Positions 23,407-34,687 of a stretch of 64,000 bases of DNA are shown here, piece by piece (positions within the stretch are counted from its first letter, which is position 1; each line of letters starts with the position of its first letter). The DNA is from Ophiobolus disseminans (Eukaryota > Ascomycota > Dothideomycetes > Pleosporales > Phaeosphaeriaceae): positions 1,094,495 to 1,158,494 of the forward strand of contig MU006223.1 of the NCBI GenBank assembly GCA_010093685.1, read 5' to 3'. The notes under the pieces were generated by a model. The model was not told the DNA's origin and ran no database searches. It saw only the letters and a program-made list of their open reading frames with translations. Both the position numbers and the translations under genes were made by a program.

Positions 23407-24680
23407 CTAAAACTTCGGCTTGCTACTCAGCGGAATCGGCGGAGGTTCACCCGGACTCCCCCCCAGGTCTTTCTTCTTCGGCGGTGGTGGAGGAGCGAGC
23501 TTCTTCCCCGTCCCTCCTGAACTACTCTGGCCAGGCGACTGTGGTGCGGCTGCTGTACTCGAAGACGCAAAGCTGTTGACCCGTCCAGCAATGCCGTACT
23601 TCTGGCTCAGCCCACTGACTGCCTTGACTCCAGACGCGACCTGCGCTCCGTGCCGTTGCTGGAAGTTGTTCGCTGTCGACGCCGCACTCCTCATATCTGC
23701 GCCCGAGACTTTGGACGGATCGTCGCGAAGGCCGCTGGCCGTGCGTATCGCCGCCTGCTTGTCTGCCCACGATGTGCCAGTTGCAGGTGCCTCACTTGTC
23801 CGCGCTCCTGTCGTCATCTTGCCAAATCGGCTCTGTAGTTCTCCCAATTGCGATCCATGCCCTGATCTCGCTGGAGGTGGGGCTGGCGCGCTCGCGTTCG
23901 CAGAGTACTGGCGAGCTGGTACAGGTGGTGAATGTGTCTGACGAGCTGGCACTGGCGGCGATGCTGTGCGCCCCACGCCGAAGCCAGGCACCGAGACGCC
24001 AGCTTGCCCCAGCCGATTCAGTGCACCCTGATTGAGCACCCCTTCGGACGGAGCCCCTTGGGTGGCTTCATTGTATGTTGGTGGAGGGGTCGGCGCGAAC
24101 TCGTTGGGATTGGAGTTTTGTCGTGGCGGGAGCCGTGGCGGGAGGCTTGGTTTTGGTTTCGGTTTCGCTGCGGCGTTGGGGAGAGGAGGCGGCGAAGCAG
24201 CGTTCGGTCTGAATGCGGGGGGCTTGGGCAGATGGGCGGTACTAAGGCCTGTCGTATCCGGTCTATAGGGCCCTGGAGGTGGCCTGTTCGCTTCCTCCTC
24301 TGCCCTCCTCCGCGCCTCTTCTCTCTCCTGCAAGCGCTGCGTCGCGGACCCCTCCTGTGCCGCTGCTGGCGGTGCCTTTGATGCTGTGGGGTCGGCGCCA
24401 TAGTCGCGCCGTTTGGGCGGCGGCGCAAATGTCGACGGGTCTGTGAGCGATGACAATGGTGCCGACTGGTGGTTGTGAGCAGCTTCTACGTGCGAAGTCG
24501 AGCCGCCTCCTCTGCCCAACAGCCCTTTCTGAGAGAGTCAGCGCCTGTTTCCCGCAAGGCGTGCGAGCATCATACCACCTGTCCAAGCCTGCCTCCTTCG
24601 CTTTGCCCTCCATCTCTAGCCGCGCGGTTCTTCTCAGGATGCCATCCACCCTTTGCGATGTTCTTAAACCGGTCGGCCAT
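23407..24680 (-). CDS. Proline-rich, disordered protein (possible actin/SH3-associated)
   Basis: Exon 1 is 24680-24579 (starting MADRFKNIAKGGWHPE) and exon 2 is 24528-23407, with a 50-base intron. The spliced protein is 407 residues. It is almost entirely low complexity: Pro-rich stretches such as KPSLPPRLPPRQ near the middle and KKLAPPPPPKKK near the end, a short Arg/Glu-rich coiled segment around residues 95-110, and several SPPVPAR repeats. Such PxxP arrays bind SH3 domains. The N-terminal GGWHPE segment and general layout recall the fungal Aim3/Aim21 group of actin-patch proteins. That assignment is from memory and tentative. Confidence 0.65.
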
Positions 24681-25914
24681 GGTTCATGTGGTGGTGCTTC
24701 GACATCTTGCACGTGCGGACTGACAGTTGGGATAGCGTGCTACGTGGGCGCTGATGATCTCAGCCAAGGAAAACGGTGAATGATTCAGCAGAGCCGAACG
24801 ATCCGACCCCAACGGCCATCTCGAAAGCGTCCTGCAAACAATCAAACAAGTTTCGGTTCTTGATATATTGTCTGAGCACTATCACAACCTTTCGCATCTG
24901 TAAAGCGTGGGTTGCATGCAGACGGATTACCAACTCCATAACCTTATCAGCAGGCTCCGTGTTTCAAGTGCTGGCTTCGTGAGATCATGGCCGTGCAAAA
25001 GACTTTTTTCGTAGCCTGTTATCTGCGAGTACGGAGAGATCGGCAAGTCTTGTTGTAAGATTTCTGGTGTCCCGGCTACTCCTGCCCGCCTTAGGGTGCT
25101 ACTGCGAGGCTCATCCGCGTTGACCACAAACACTAATTCCTACTCCCTCCTGATGTCCATTTGAAAGTAATGGAGAGATATAATAACAAACACCTATTTT
25201 CCGTTGAACAAGGACCATGTGCTCTCGCAATGCTTGCAAGCCGTGATTGAGGTATGTTTCTTGGCCAAGCTTTCGATCGGCAGCTAGCGAACCAAAAATA
25301 CCCCATCCCGAGTGGAGTGGGGTTGTTGTTTGTGGGCATCGAGGCGGAGTATCGCTTTATCCACATCCAACCCAGCCTTTAGCCAACCACCATCGCCGCT
25401 CCAAGCCGGCTCACGGACTTTGAGTCTGCTGGCTTGAGAGATGTAACCACCTTACAGAGAGGCGTCTGCGCCACCCTTGGCTTCACCATTTCACAGCGCT
25501 GCCCTCCGCACGTTTGTTCTGCCCTCTTCTCCGCAAATATCGAGAACCATTGTCCTTGTCCTTTCATACGCCTCCAATGCGGAGTCTGAAGTACATGCAG
25601 TTCTCGCGTCACTAACCACTGGGCAAGGTGTGGTTTTGTACCAAGAAAGACGAGCCCTGCTCGAAGTCCGTCAGCCGGCCCCGCACCTCCTACCACTGAA
25701 CAAGGTCGATGCTCATCATCGCATGCCCGCCCTCTTTTCGGTCAAAAACCAAAACCAGGCAGCTTGCCGGCAGACTTAGAGACATTCAAACCTATCAGAC
25801 CCGTAGGTGGCCTTTGCTACGCCTGAGCTTCTGACGCAGCACTGCAACTTGCCTCCTTTGCGACGCAGAACATCTCTCGTAAGCACAGCTTTGCCCTTTT
25901 CAGGCTGAGCCACC
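24681..25914. other. Divergent intergenic region, no supported gene
   Basis: About 1.2 kb between divergent genes. The frames present (about 60-109 codons) show no domain or codon support. Likely promoters and leaders only. Confidence 0.5.
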
Positions 25915-27021
25915 ATGGCTCCCCAACCGAAGGATATTGATGATGAGGAGTTCGAGGATTCTCAAACCTCAACCACCGAAGAATCTCGCGCGCCCACAAA
26001 GAAACCGTTTGGCAAATCGTACGCGAATCCGATGGTTACTCCAACTGTCGTCGGCATCGCATCAGAAGTTACCAGTGTCGAATACCCATGGAGCCGCCCC
26101 AATTATCCTTCTTTTGACAGACGGCCCACTGGCCCGCCGCCCTGGGTGAACTCTGATTTCACTGTCTCCTCAAGCACACCAGAGTGGACAAGGAAGACAA
26201 AAGCAACCCCTCTAGGGGGCGATGTGAAGTCATCGCTTGTGACTACCTCACCTTTTCTGGTTTCAACAGACGCCGCCTGGAGACCTTCAAACACCTCATA
26301 TGGTTATGGACATGGACGACCCGGTGGGCCTGGAGCAAAAGAGGGGACGAACAGCGGGCGCATCCTGGCCGCCGCTACCATCACGCCCGTTGTGCTATTT
26401 GTCTTAATCGGTGCTTTGGCCTTCTATTTGCGCAGGCATAAACGGCAACGCCAAGAGATCGCAGCGACCCAAAAGGTGCAAGAGATGAAGATGCAATCGC
26501 ACAACCAGCCAACTGCACAACCCTATATGGCGCCGGTGCCTAACATAGCGTTATCGTACGCAGTTTCATCCAGTCACCTTATGCCTCCACCGAATCCATC
26601 CGCGCCGCCTCCCGTCATACTGGGACCTATCCCATCTGGTGCAAACGGTGCTTATTTTACTGGAATCGATACTTCAGATGTTGTGTCCATGACTTCTGCG
26701 AGCAACCTCAGACATGGCCCAGCGAACCACTTGTCAGACAATGACAGCCTTGCTGAACCACCGCCACCTTACCGTCCACGCAGCGTTGCACCACCAAGTT
26801 TTACAAATTCTTCCCGACACAGCAGCTTCCGTGCCTCTGTTGCGCCACCCACCACATCGCGAACACGTCTTATCGAGCGTTCCCCATTTGAAGATCCCGA
26901 GGATGACGATGTGGTATCCGAACTCTCAGGCCCAACGGCAAGGCTTAGCGAGGACGCGATGTCGGCGGTATCAGATATATCTTACCAAAACGATCCTGTA
27001 GTGAACAGATCGTCTATATGA
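25915..27021 (+). CDS. Single-pass membrane protein with PPxY motif, unknown function
   Basis: Single exon, 368 residues. There is no N-terminal signal peptide. One strong hydrophobic helix (about residues 149-171, IL..VVLFVLIGALAFYL) is followed directly by the basic stop-transfer segment RRHKRQRQ, which suggests an N-out, C-in orientation. The outer part is Ser/Thr/Pro-rich and Trp-containing, of wall-sensor-like composition. The cytoplasmic part is disordered and carries PPPPYRP near residue 285, a PPxY motif that Rsp5-type WW domains bind. The architecture resembles fungal Wsc/Mid2-like or Ser/Thr-rich single-pass proteins, but no WSC domain or Cys cluster is visible. Function is not assigned. 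Confidence 0.75.
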   Translation: MAPQPKDIDDEEFEDSQTSTTEESRAPTKKPFGKSYANPMVTPTVVGIASEVTSVEYPWSRPNYPSFDRRPTGPPPWVNSDFTVSSSTPEWTRKTKATPLGGDVKSSLVTTSPFLVSTDAAWRPSNTSYGYGHGRPGGPGAKEGTNSGRILAAATITPVVLFVLIGALAFYLRRHKRQRQEIAATQKVQEMKMQSHNQPTAQPYMAPVPNIALSYAVSSSHLMPPPNPSAPPPVILGPIPSGANGAYFTGIDTSDVVSMTSASNLRHGPANHLSDNDSLAEPPPPYRPRSVAPPSFTNSSRHSSFRASVAPPTTSRTRLIERSPFEDPEDDDVVSELSGPTARLSEDAMSAVSDISYQNDPVVNRSSI

Positions 27022-29353
27022 TTACGAAGCACCATGACTGTTCATTCCTTTCCCTGTATATATTAATGGCGTGGGTACGGTGTTCGGCTTATTTCTGTCG
27101 ACGTGTAGTGCGACTGCGAACACGTTAGGACACATTTCTGCGAGCGCATAAAGGAGGCGTCGTATACTCGCGAGTCTTGCGTCCTGGGAATGCCTGGGGT
27201 ATGAAAAGGGAATGAGATATATATAGCTATACCGAATGATAACTTGGGTTATGACGACACCGGTGCTCGGCTCCGAGGATGGCATCTTCATTTCGGTTGC
27301 ATGCTGACCACGGCACAGTCGGCTGATCTTCAACAGAACTCTGCTAAGAGGGGCAGGTGGGCACAACGCATAATCCTCTCCGGTGCTGACTGGCATAGCT
27401 CGAAATTCGAATATGCAGCAGCCAGGAGAAATCTAGCAACTGCTGGCAAAATTATGCTGGCCTTCGCCAGCAGGCCCAAGGCCTGCTAAGGAGGCCCCAA
27501 ACCGCCACCGTCAAGGGCAGCCGGAGATCGTACCTTGCATGACGAACCAGCGCCAACTGACGCTAAGGTCCCAAAGAAACAAAGTACGGATCCAGGTCCC
27601 ATCTCACATGCCAGGGATGATGAAAAAGCCCGCTCTGTGTCCCACCAGCGATCGCTAGCCCAGCATTGTGCTGGCAACGGTGCACAGGATGCTCACGATC
27701 ACGTCTGCTCCCCAACCATGACTGACGATGTCAATGGAAAAACACAATTGCCACGGAGGCACGGTGCTGCGACTTTGCGGTGTTGAGTAAGGGGCCGAAT
27801 CGTTGTGGCTGTGGCTTCGAAGCTATCGCCCATGTACGATTGGCCCCGCGATTTCCATATTTCCAGGAACATGGGTTTCTGCTCGCTTGGTGTGTAAGGC
27901 CGGCAAATTGTCGACCGCTGAGCTGGCAGGCGAGCACTTTTTGTAGGCTCTTATTTGCTGTGCGGGGCGCTATCTGCGCGCTGGAATTAAGGAGTGCAGC
28001 TCGATAGACAGCCAAAGTAGCCGTTCAGGAGCGGCTGCGTAAGGGCATTAAGCAGTTGCAAAGCGTTGACTGGCTCACGGCAAGGTTCCATCTAGCGTCG
28101 ACATCTGGGCGCAACCTGCCCAGGTGTCAAGCAGCCATTCGAACGCCATACACTCGTTCCGCTGTACCTTTCCCCACGCCTTTCATACCGTGGGCCGTCT
28201 TCGCTCTAGCACATTGCTGAATGTTGGTGCAGCCTAGGCCCCATGCATCTATTGGTCGCCGGCGGTTGGTGGACGGTTCGCGTGCTCCGTTGAAACCGTG
28301 AACTTTGTAGAGCCTCTCCTCTCCCTGTCGTTACCACCGTCCAGATGGCTCCCTCGCTATATCCCCGCCAATATGGAACTAGACCATTGCGGCTCGGTGC
28401 CTGATCTGCCACTGTCGTCAGATCCGTAGGGCTCAGGAGACACATTCCTGGCTCGTTGCCGGTGCTGCGGGCCACAATCGGTACCATTCCCACCTTTTCT
28501 CGTGCAGCTTCAGTGCTTCACAACCCCGGCCCCACCGTCTACTCTAGTACGTACGTGAAGAAAAATCTCCATCGTCACTCCTCGCTAGACATGTCAAAGC
28601 TCGAGACCGTTGCCCAGCCTTCAAACCTCGTCTCTGCTACGCTGCAGTGAACGGTACCTGCATACACGTCTCACAAAGCTGGCAGTAGCTTCAAGGCCCT
28701 CCCTGCTCTACAGTCCTACAGGTGTCACAGCTTCACAGGACGATCCTAACCGTCATTCCTTTAGGTCTGCCGCCTCGACAGAAGTCTCTGCCTGACCCGC
28801 TGTCCTCACCGTCCGCCGCCCCTCGAAAGCCTCACAAGCCTCAAATACACACGTCGCCAGTCGCTCGACGCCAACTCGCTATATGGTCTGAGGGAAGGAA
28901 CATTGTGTCACCGGGCTGGATATGAATCAGCACATGTATGGGTATGGATCACTTCTACCTGGTGCACGCACCTCGTGTGTCTCCAGTCATCCAGCAAGCA
29001 CACCACGGGACGCTGCCGAGCGGGCACATTGGACTTTCACGGTGGTCACCAGAGGCAATTGATTACTCCTCTGCCTGTTGCTGCATCTGATCTGCCCAGT
29101 GCATGGTCCAACGTGGTTTGGGGTAGGCAGAGGGGCAGGCAGCACCGCACGGTTGACATCTGAAGCTCAATGGCACCGGCTCTCTAGCGCACCCCTCAAA
29201 ACCACATTCCACCACCATCATGCACCTCCATGACACTACGACTTTCACATTTCCTTTTCCACCACGTTTTCTTTCTCGCATACACTTTTGACACTTCCCC
29301 ATGTTTGGCATTATATCTTGCAAGGGTCGGGGCTAATGTGGGTCGTGTGCTAG
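27022..29353. other. Long intergenic / leader region
   Basis: About 2.3 kb. The second half is pyrimidine-rich and probably contains the promoter, leader and first exon of the PHD gene. Two overlapping hairpins occur at 27456-27486. No frame carries a recognisable domain. Confidence 0.5.
27456..27486. repeat. Two adjacent perfect hairpins
   Basis: GCTGGC-CTTC-GCCAGC (27456-27471) overlaps GCAGGCC-CAA-GGCCTGC (27470-27486). Both are perfect short inverted repeats in otherwise empty DNA. They could fold in RNA or be chance GC palindromes. Confidence 0.5.
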
Positions 29354-31639
29354 ATCCACGGACTGGCATCTTCCAAGTCCCTCCTCCACTCCAAAGTCCG
29401 TAACGTTTCCGGACGGCACGCTCAAGACGCCCAAAACTGAGGCCTTCCCTCAGTCGCAATTCCTCGACGCCTGGGCAACCCCACGGATAAATGGGCAGCA
29501 CACCCCTGTCCAGACGCCACAATTTACACTGTCCACGCCCGTCGAACGGCCGTTGAGCTCATATAGCTTGAAGCCACGCACACCCGAGGACCCTGAATTC
29601 CATGTCAACCACTTCGTCCCGAACAATCTGCCTCTACCACCGGTCGAGGTCTCAAGAAGACTGTCATCGTCGCCAGACCCCAGCTTGGTGCGGAGGGCTG
29701 GCGTGGGCCTGTCGGCAAGTCAGGTTGGTCGACCGCGTCCCGTCACCATGGACTTTTCGCATATGCAAACGCCGCCTCCCACAAGAGATGCCACCTCTAG
29801 GAGAAGTCTGCAGCAGAGCGGAAATGATTTTGCCACTCCAGCCACTGTGATTCAACGAACACCTAACCAAAGACCAACAGCAGAAGCTCTTTTTGCCCAA
29901 ACCCCCTTTGGCTTTGGTGATGTGCAATTCTCGCCGAGCATGATGCCGTTCTCCAATGCTGGGCCCATGTCAGCGCCGCCCATGCCTCAGTCACGACTCT
30001 TCTGGGACCAGCCCAACGACGGGTCGCAGATGGATATCGATATGCCTCTGGGTGCGGATCCTTTCGGTCCTACTCCACACAAGGTCGAGCAGAACTTTGA
30101 ATGGCAAGCATTCTCTACTCCTGTAACTCACCAGATGAACTCGCACTCTTTTCAAGCGTTTCACGGAGTGTCGTCGCCAGCGCCCGTCGCGTCGTTTGCC
30201 ATCAGCAACATAAGAGACGGAATGTATTCACAGCCGAGCTCATTCATGGCCACTTCTACGAGTGTGGACCCGAGCATGCTGTTTAGCTTCTCAAATCCAG
30301 ACATGGACCCCTCATTTGGTAGCATGCCACAGCAGGTGACCAGAAACGTCCCCAGCAGACAGCCTTACGAAACTCAGGCCCGAGAAGCGCAGCACGAGAA
30401 AGAGGTTGCAAAGAAGACGAAAAGCCAGCATTCACGCACTAACACTAATTCGTCATCGGGTTCAGCGGAGAACGTCAAGCCTGGGCTGCAGAGAAGCAAT
30501 ACAGACAGTGGCTACAGGAAGAGCAGGCCGTCGTCCATGGAGTCTAGGATCTCGGTTCCTGTTGCGGCTTCTGCTATACCACGTCACTCATCGCCGCTAA
30601 AAAGACAGAGCGGGGGGTCGCTTACATCAATCCCAGAGATACGCCGGCCACGGACACGTCTCTTCATTGACGAGACTGGTCGGGCTCGTACGGAAACAGT
30701 GCCGGTCGAGGACGAGGATACACCTAGAGTCACTCGAAAGCCATCCCAACAGGATGTAAGACGTCAGTATCCAGGGCTGTGGGACGAAGATGACAGTGAA
30801 TCTGAGGATGAAGAGCCACGGTCCACAATAAGTCGAAACGCGTCGTTTAACATACCGCAACCGCAACCACTACGCCGTTCGTCCAAGCATGCACGGGCAG
30901 ATAGTGGGGGATTGGAAAGGTCAGCATCCTTCAAGATCCCTCGGCCTGCTTCAAGACCATCGTCCAATGCTTTTGACAAGGCCCCTTTCGAGCCTGCCCG
31001 ACCACCTGTAAGAAGAGCGGTGGACAATGCACACCGAAGATCTAGCATGATGGACCTTCGCACCTCCTTTAACGGCTCCAGAGAGAGCGACGATCAACAC
31101 ATGCCGGATTCGGCAGGCGATGCACTAGGTGCTTTGAAGCAGGTGGTTGCGGGTCGGCACCTGAGGGCTGGTAGGCGTCGATGGCCTTGTTGATCACTGC
31201 CCCTCACTAACAGACAACAGAACGCGCTTCTCAGAATACCCTGAAAGCACATAATCAGCGCTGGGCTCAGGCTTCGGCCGACATGGTCAGCACCACGTCC
31301 CCTCATGGCCACGGCCACTACGACCCATTCTCCAATTCGTTCAACGCATCGCCCAGTACTGACGGCCTCACCACGCCTTCGACCGACCGAAGCAGCCTCA
31401 CGAGCGAGAGCACTCGATGCGTATGCAACGGCATCGACGATGGACAGCCAATGGTACAATGCGAGAGCTGCAACAAATGGCTACACATGGGCTGCGTAGG
31501 ACTGCACAGCAACAACATACCGCCCGTATACGTGTGCATATTTTGCACAGGGCAGACTCCAATTGCCAGGGGAGGACGCGTCCGAGGACCGATTGCGTTC
31601 GACAGCCCACTTACGCATAAGTCGATGTACCGTCGATGA
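29354..31639 (+). CDS. PHD-finger protein, 5' end unresolved
   Basis: Chromatin-reader-type protein. The main exon is open from at least 29354 to 31170. A 50-base intron (31171-31220) leads to the last exon, 31221-31639. No in-frame ATG occurs before 29748, yet the earlier part looks coding (Pro/Ser-rich with TPK and TPQ motifs). A TAG at 29351-29353 is therefore the likely acceptor of an upstream exon. Candidate tiny first exons with the right phase start at ATG 28934 or 29103. The long N-terminal part is disordered. The PHD finger lies at about 31416-31545: C-x-C, then QCESC, WLHMGC and CIFC give the C4HC3 ligand set. No catalytic domain is present. Confidence 0.72.
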
Positions 31640-31876
31640 CTCTGGGAGGACCCCTCGTAGGGTTCTTCGGGTCTCATCACTACTTCCAAATAACCTCTAC
31701 TGACCGTCGGATGTCGTTTCCCAACAATCTTCATGTCACTACACTAGCCAGAGGGATGCCCGCACCATTAACCGGCGGCACAGAGCGCCACTTCGCGCTC
31801 ACAACCCACCATATATTTACCAGCATTGCTTCTGACTTTATCAGCATCAAGCGTTTCTTTGTCTTTCTTTTCGCGA

Positions 31877-31891
31877 CCCCCCCCCCCCCCC
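31877..31891. repeat. Poly-C tract (15 C)
   Basis: Uninterrupted run of 15 C in the 3' flank of the PHD gene. Likely length-variable and prone to sequencing error. Confidence 0.9.
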
Positions 31892-32753
31892 AGCAACAAT
31901 TCCCAATAAGTTCGGCGTATACCTCTCACCATCACACGTAATCCGACACACGTACACAATTATACCCACTGCTTCCGCTGGATGGAAGGCAGGAGTATCT
32001 AATGTCTTGTCCTGTCGTTTCCTTTTGCGCGAATGTGGATAACGGGGTCAAGGCTGATGAGTTATGTTCTTACGCTCCTTTATGCTACTTAATGAGACGA
32101 GAGAGGTTGAAGATATCTGGCTGCTTTGGAGGAGAGTTTTATGCATACATGGGAGTACAGGATGGATGGACAGGCAGATCAGTGCTGGAGAGAGTTGTAT
32201 ATAAAAGTGCCTAGGAAGAGAATATGGACCCGTTGAGAGTCACACAGTTTCTTGCTGGAGGATTGTGTGGGAGCGAATACGAGGAGCCATGCACGACACC
32301 CAAGGCCAGCCAGCATCTAGGCAGCAGCCTGGAGATCGACGGTATGTTTAGTGGAGGGCATTGAGGAGCTGATACCACGCAGTCGTCTCCGCGCTGCTGT
32401 ATCATTGAGCGTCTAGCGCACCTTCAAGGTATGGAATATGTATTGCCTCTATATTTATTAAAGTTAACTGCCGTAGACGAGGGGAAAAAAGGTTTGTTGC
32501 ATGATGTCATGTCAGCGATGCGAGGACTTCTCTTAAGGTTGATTCTTACACTCACCAGCCGTAGAAGCCGCCTTTAACTCGCATAGTCACTACATTACCT
32601 TTGCTAGTAGTCGCATTACGCTTTCCCTGCACCGTTAGTGTAGTGCTACAGTGTATAACATAAGGTTCTTACTAACATCAAATTATTAGTCTAACCTTGA
32701 TGCTGCGTAGCTAATGGTTTGCTAAGGATAATCAACGACCCACATTATGCTCT

Positions 32754-32939
32754 TTAGCCTACGGAGCAATGTATGATTGTAAGTCGATCCCCCATCGATT
32801 CTTGTACACGTCCAGATGGAACAAGCTCTGTTTCTACCGCATCGTAGAAGGTTTGTTGGGTGCGTCGTAGGTGGATGCGGAGGGTGCGTGGCTCTGGCAA
32901 ACTTTGGACGGCATGGCAAAGACTGTCGACGATGAGCAT
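32754..32939 (-). pseudogene. Short coding-like fragment
   Basis: A minus-strand reading of about 60 codons, rich in Arg/Glu/Leu with helical periodicity (for example RRTQQTFYDAVETELVPSGR), is open upstream for a few more codons. It looks more protein-like than other frames here but has no visible partner exon. I do not recognise it; it may be a relic. Confidence 0.3.
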
Positions 32940-33120
32940 ATCGCGTTGGCGTTCTGAAAGAGCTTGTATTCAGTGATGCACTACTACCTGCTACATGCTA
33001 GTACCAAGATTTTATTAAGAAATCTGTATATCCTCACAATACTATAAGAGCTTTAGAAAAGTTTGATGGGGATGTGAAGGTAGACAGGCTGGTATTTACC
33101 AAAATATAGTAACTGCTTGC

Positions 33121-33957
33121 CAGCATTGGCGCACGACTGAATACGAGCTCCTTCGCACACCCCTCCTACGGCATCGAGAGCAAGAACAAGAGCCGGGAAC
33201 TGATCGCCACATTCGAAAAGGACGAACAGTGGAACCGATTGGCAAGCATTGCATTGTCATCGGTAGGATGTCTTCAAACAAAGAAGAATCCAGAAAGGTG
33301 GAGGCAAACGGCAAAATCATAGAAGTTAATCAGGAGGGATACTTGACCAGAAGGCGAGAGGAGGGGCGCATCGCTGGACCACGATTACCTAGGAATGAAC
33401 GCACCTCAACCAGTCGAATGGGAAGTCCTGGAATCAACATGGCACAAGCAATTGAGCAATTACGACCTCAACTGGCGCACGGACAAGAAGAACCAAGCGG
33501 CTATGGTATCGACATTAAGGCTTTTTTGAAAAAGATTCCCAAAGGCTCGGATGTGGCAATCTACATCCAGTGCCTGGACGGCCTCGTCATCCACAAGCGC
33601 TCATTCTTCGAGTTGATCGCATATTTGGTCAAAGACTTGAGCTTGAACGCGCTTATAGTGTTCCAGCTCTACAACTGCTCAACGGCTCTAACCCTCCCCA
33701 GGGTCGCGGCGCCCCCCTCCCCCCCTCCCCCCGCATGGTTCCATTCCTCGGGCTTGGCTCCGTCGTCACATTCACCTGGGCAGTGGCATAGAGCTTAGGC
33801 GATTCCACAAGCTTAAAGAAGACCCCACCGGTGATGTCGAGAAGCTCGTGAAAGGCTTCCAGATTGAGGGACAACAAGCGAAGCAAAAATCTGGGCATAC
33901 AAAACCGAACACATCCAAGGATTCCCAAAAGCAGGACACCGCGCCCAGTAGGTCCTA
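33121..33957 (+). pseudogene. Broken coding-like region, family unknown
   Basis: Protein-like readings alternate between frames. One frame gives an early SKNKSRELIATFEKDEQWNR segment. The same strand then gives EWEVLESTWHKQLSNYDLNW. A longer frame (33229-33798, 189 codons) covers IDIKAFLKKIPKGSDVAIYI. A final segment near 33790-33957 reads KLKEDPTGDVEKLVKGFQ before a stop. No clean introns connect them, and a C-rich run (about 33712-33736) lies at one shift. This may be a frameshifted gene or an intron-containing gene I could not solve. Confidence 0.35.
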
Positions 33958-34570
33958 GGAGTGAGTGAGTGATTGAATGCTATTCACCTGGATACCCTGT
34001 CTTGATCAAGTAGAGATAGTTATAGGCGTATAGCATAGCGCTAATAGAGTATGGACACTACATTTTTGGTAAAAGCATTCACTCACGCACTCTTAGACTC
34101 CCCTGGGCGCCGTACGGCGGGCAGAAATGATAAGTGCAATCAAGCTTAGGGGCCACTGGCGGCAGCCTCCGAAGAGTCAGATTTGGAGTAGGAAAGGGTG
34201 GGACGAGGGTGGTAGCGATAGTGGTGGGCACGTGGAGTGGTGATACTGTGGCGCGGTGAGGGTATAGCTGGCGTAAAAATGTTCTTGTTATGCAAAGAGT
34301 TTGATTTGCGTTTTTAAGGAAGGTGACATTAATAGGGAGAGTAAGAGAATAGACAGGTTAAACAATTAAGCAGGGTGACAAACAGGAATGCTTGACGCAA
34401 CTGCGAGCTCGCAATTGTACTAAAATAACCGCAGATTACTCTCACATGCGCTTTGTGGAGGGAACGAGAGCAACCCAGGCTTGGTGGCAAAGGCATTGAT
34501 TGTATGAGGACTGTGGAAGCAAAAAGAGCAAAAAGATAATTTGACACACGAAGTCCAAGGCTGTACTCAT

Positions 34571-34588
34571 GTTAGATTTGAATCTAAC
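34571..34588. repeat. Perfect short palindrome
   Basis: GTTAGATT-TG-AATCTAAC: eight-base arms around a two-base loop, 16 bases beyond the 3' end of the tRNA-like sequence on its transcribed strand. Could be chance or an RNA hairpin. Confidence 0.6.
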
Positions 34589-34603
34589 CAAAGGCGTATA
34601 ACG

Positions 34604-34687
34604 GGGGAACGTACGGCTCGAACCCTCAACCTTTGGTGAACAGCTTGTGAACCGAAAACCAACGCGCTACCATTGCGCCAAGACTCC
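34604..34687 (-). pseudogene. Decayed tRNA-like sequence (anticodon position TCG)
   Basis: On the minus strand the D arm is perfect (GCGC-AATGGTA-GCGC). The anticodon stem pairs fully (TTGGT/ACCAA) around a 20-base loop, consistent with a 7-base loop plus a 13-base intron after position 37. The T loop has the invariant TTCGAGC. In contrast the T stem and the acceptor stem pair poorly, with several mismatches. The 5' half therefore looks like a nuclear tRNA (Arg-TCG by anticodon position) and the 3' part is degraded. It is probably non-functional. A covariance-model scan would decide. Confidence 0.5.
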
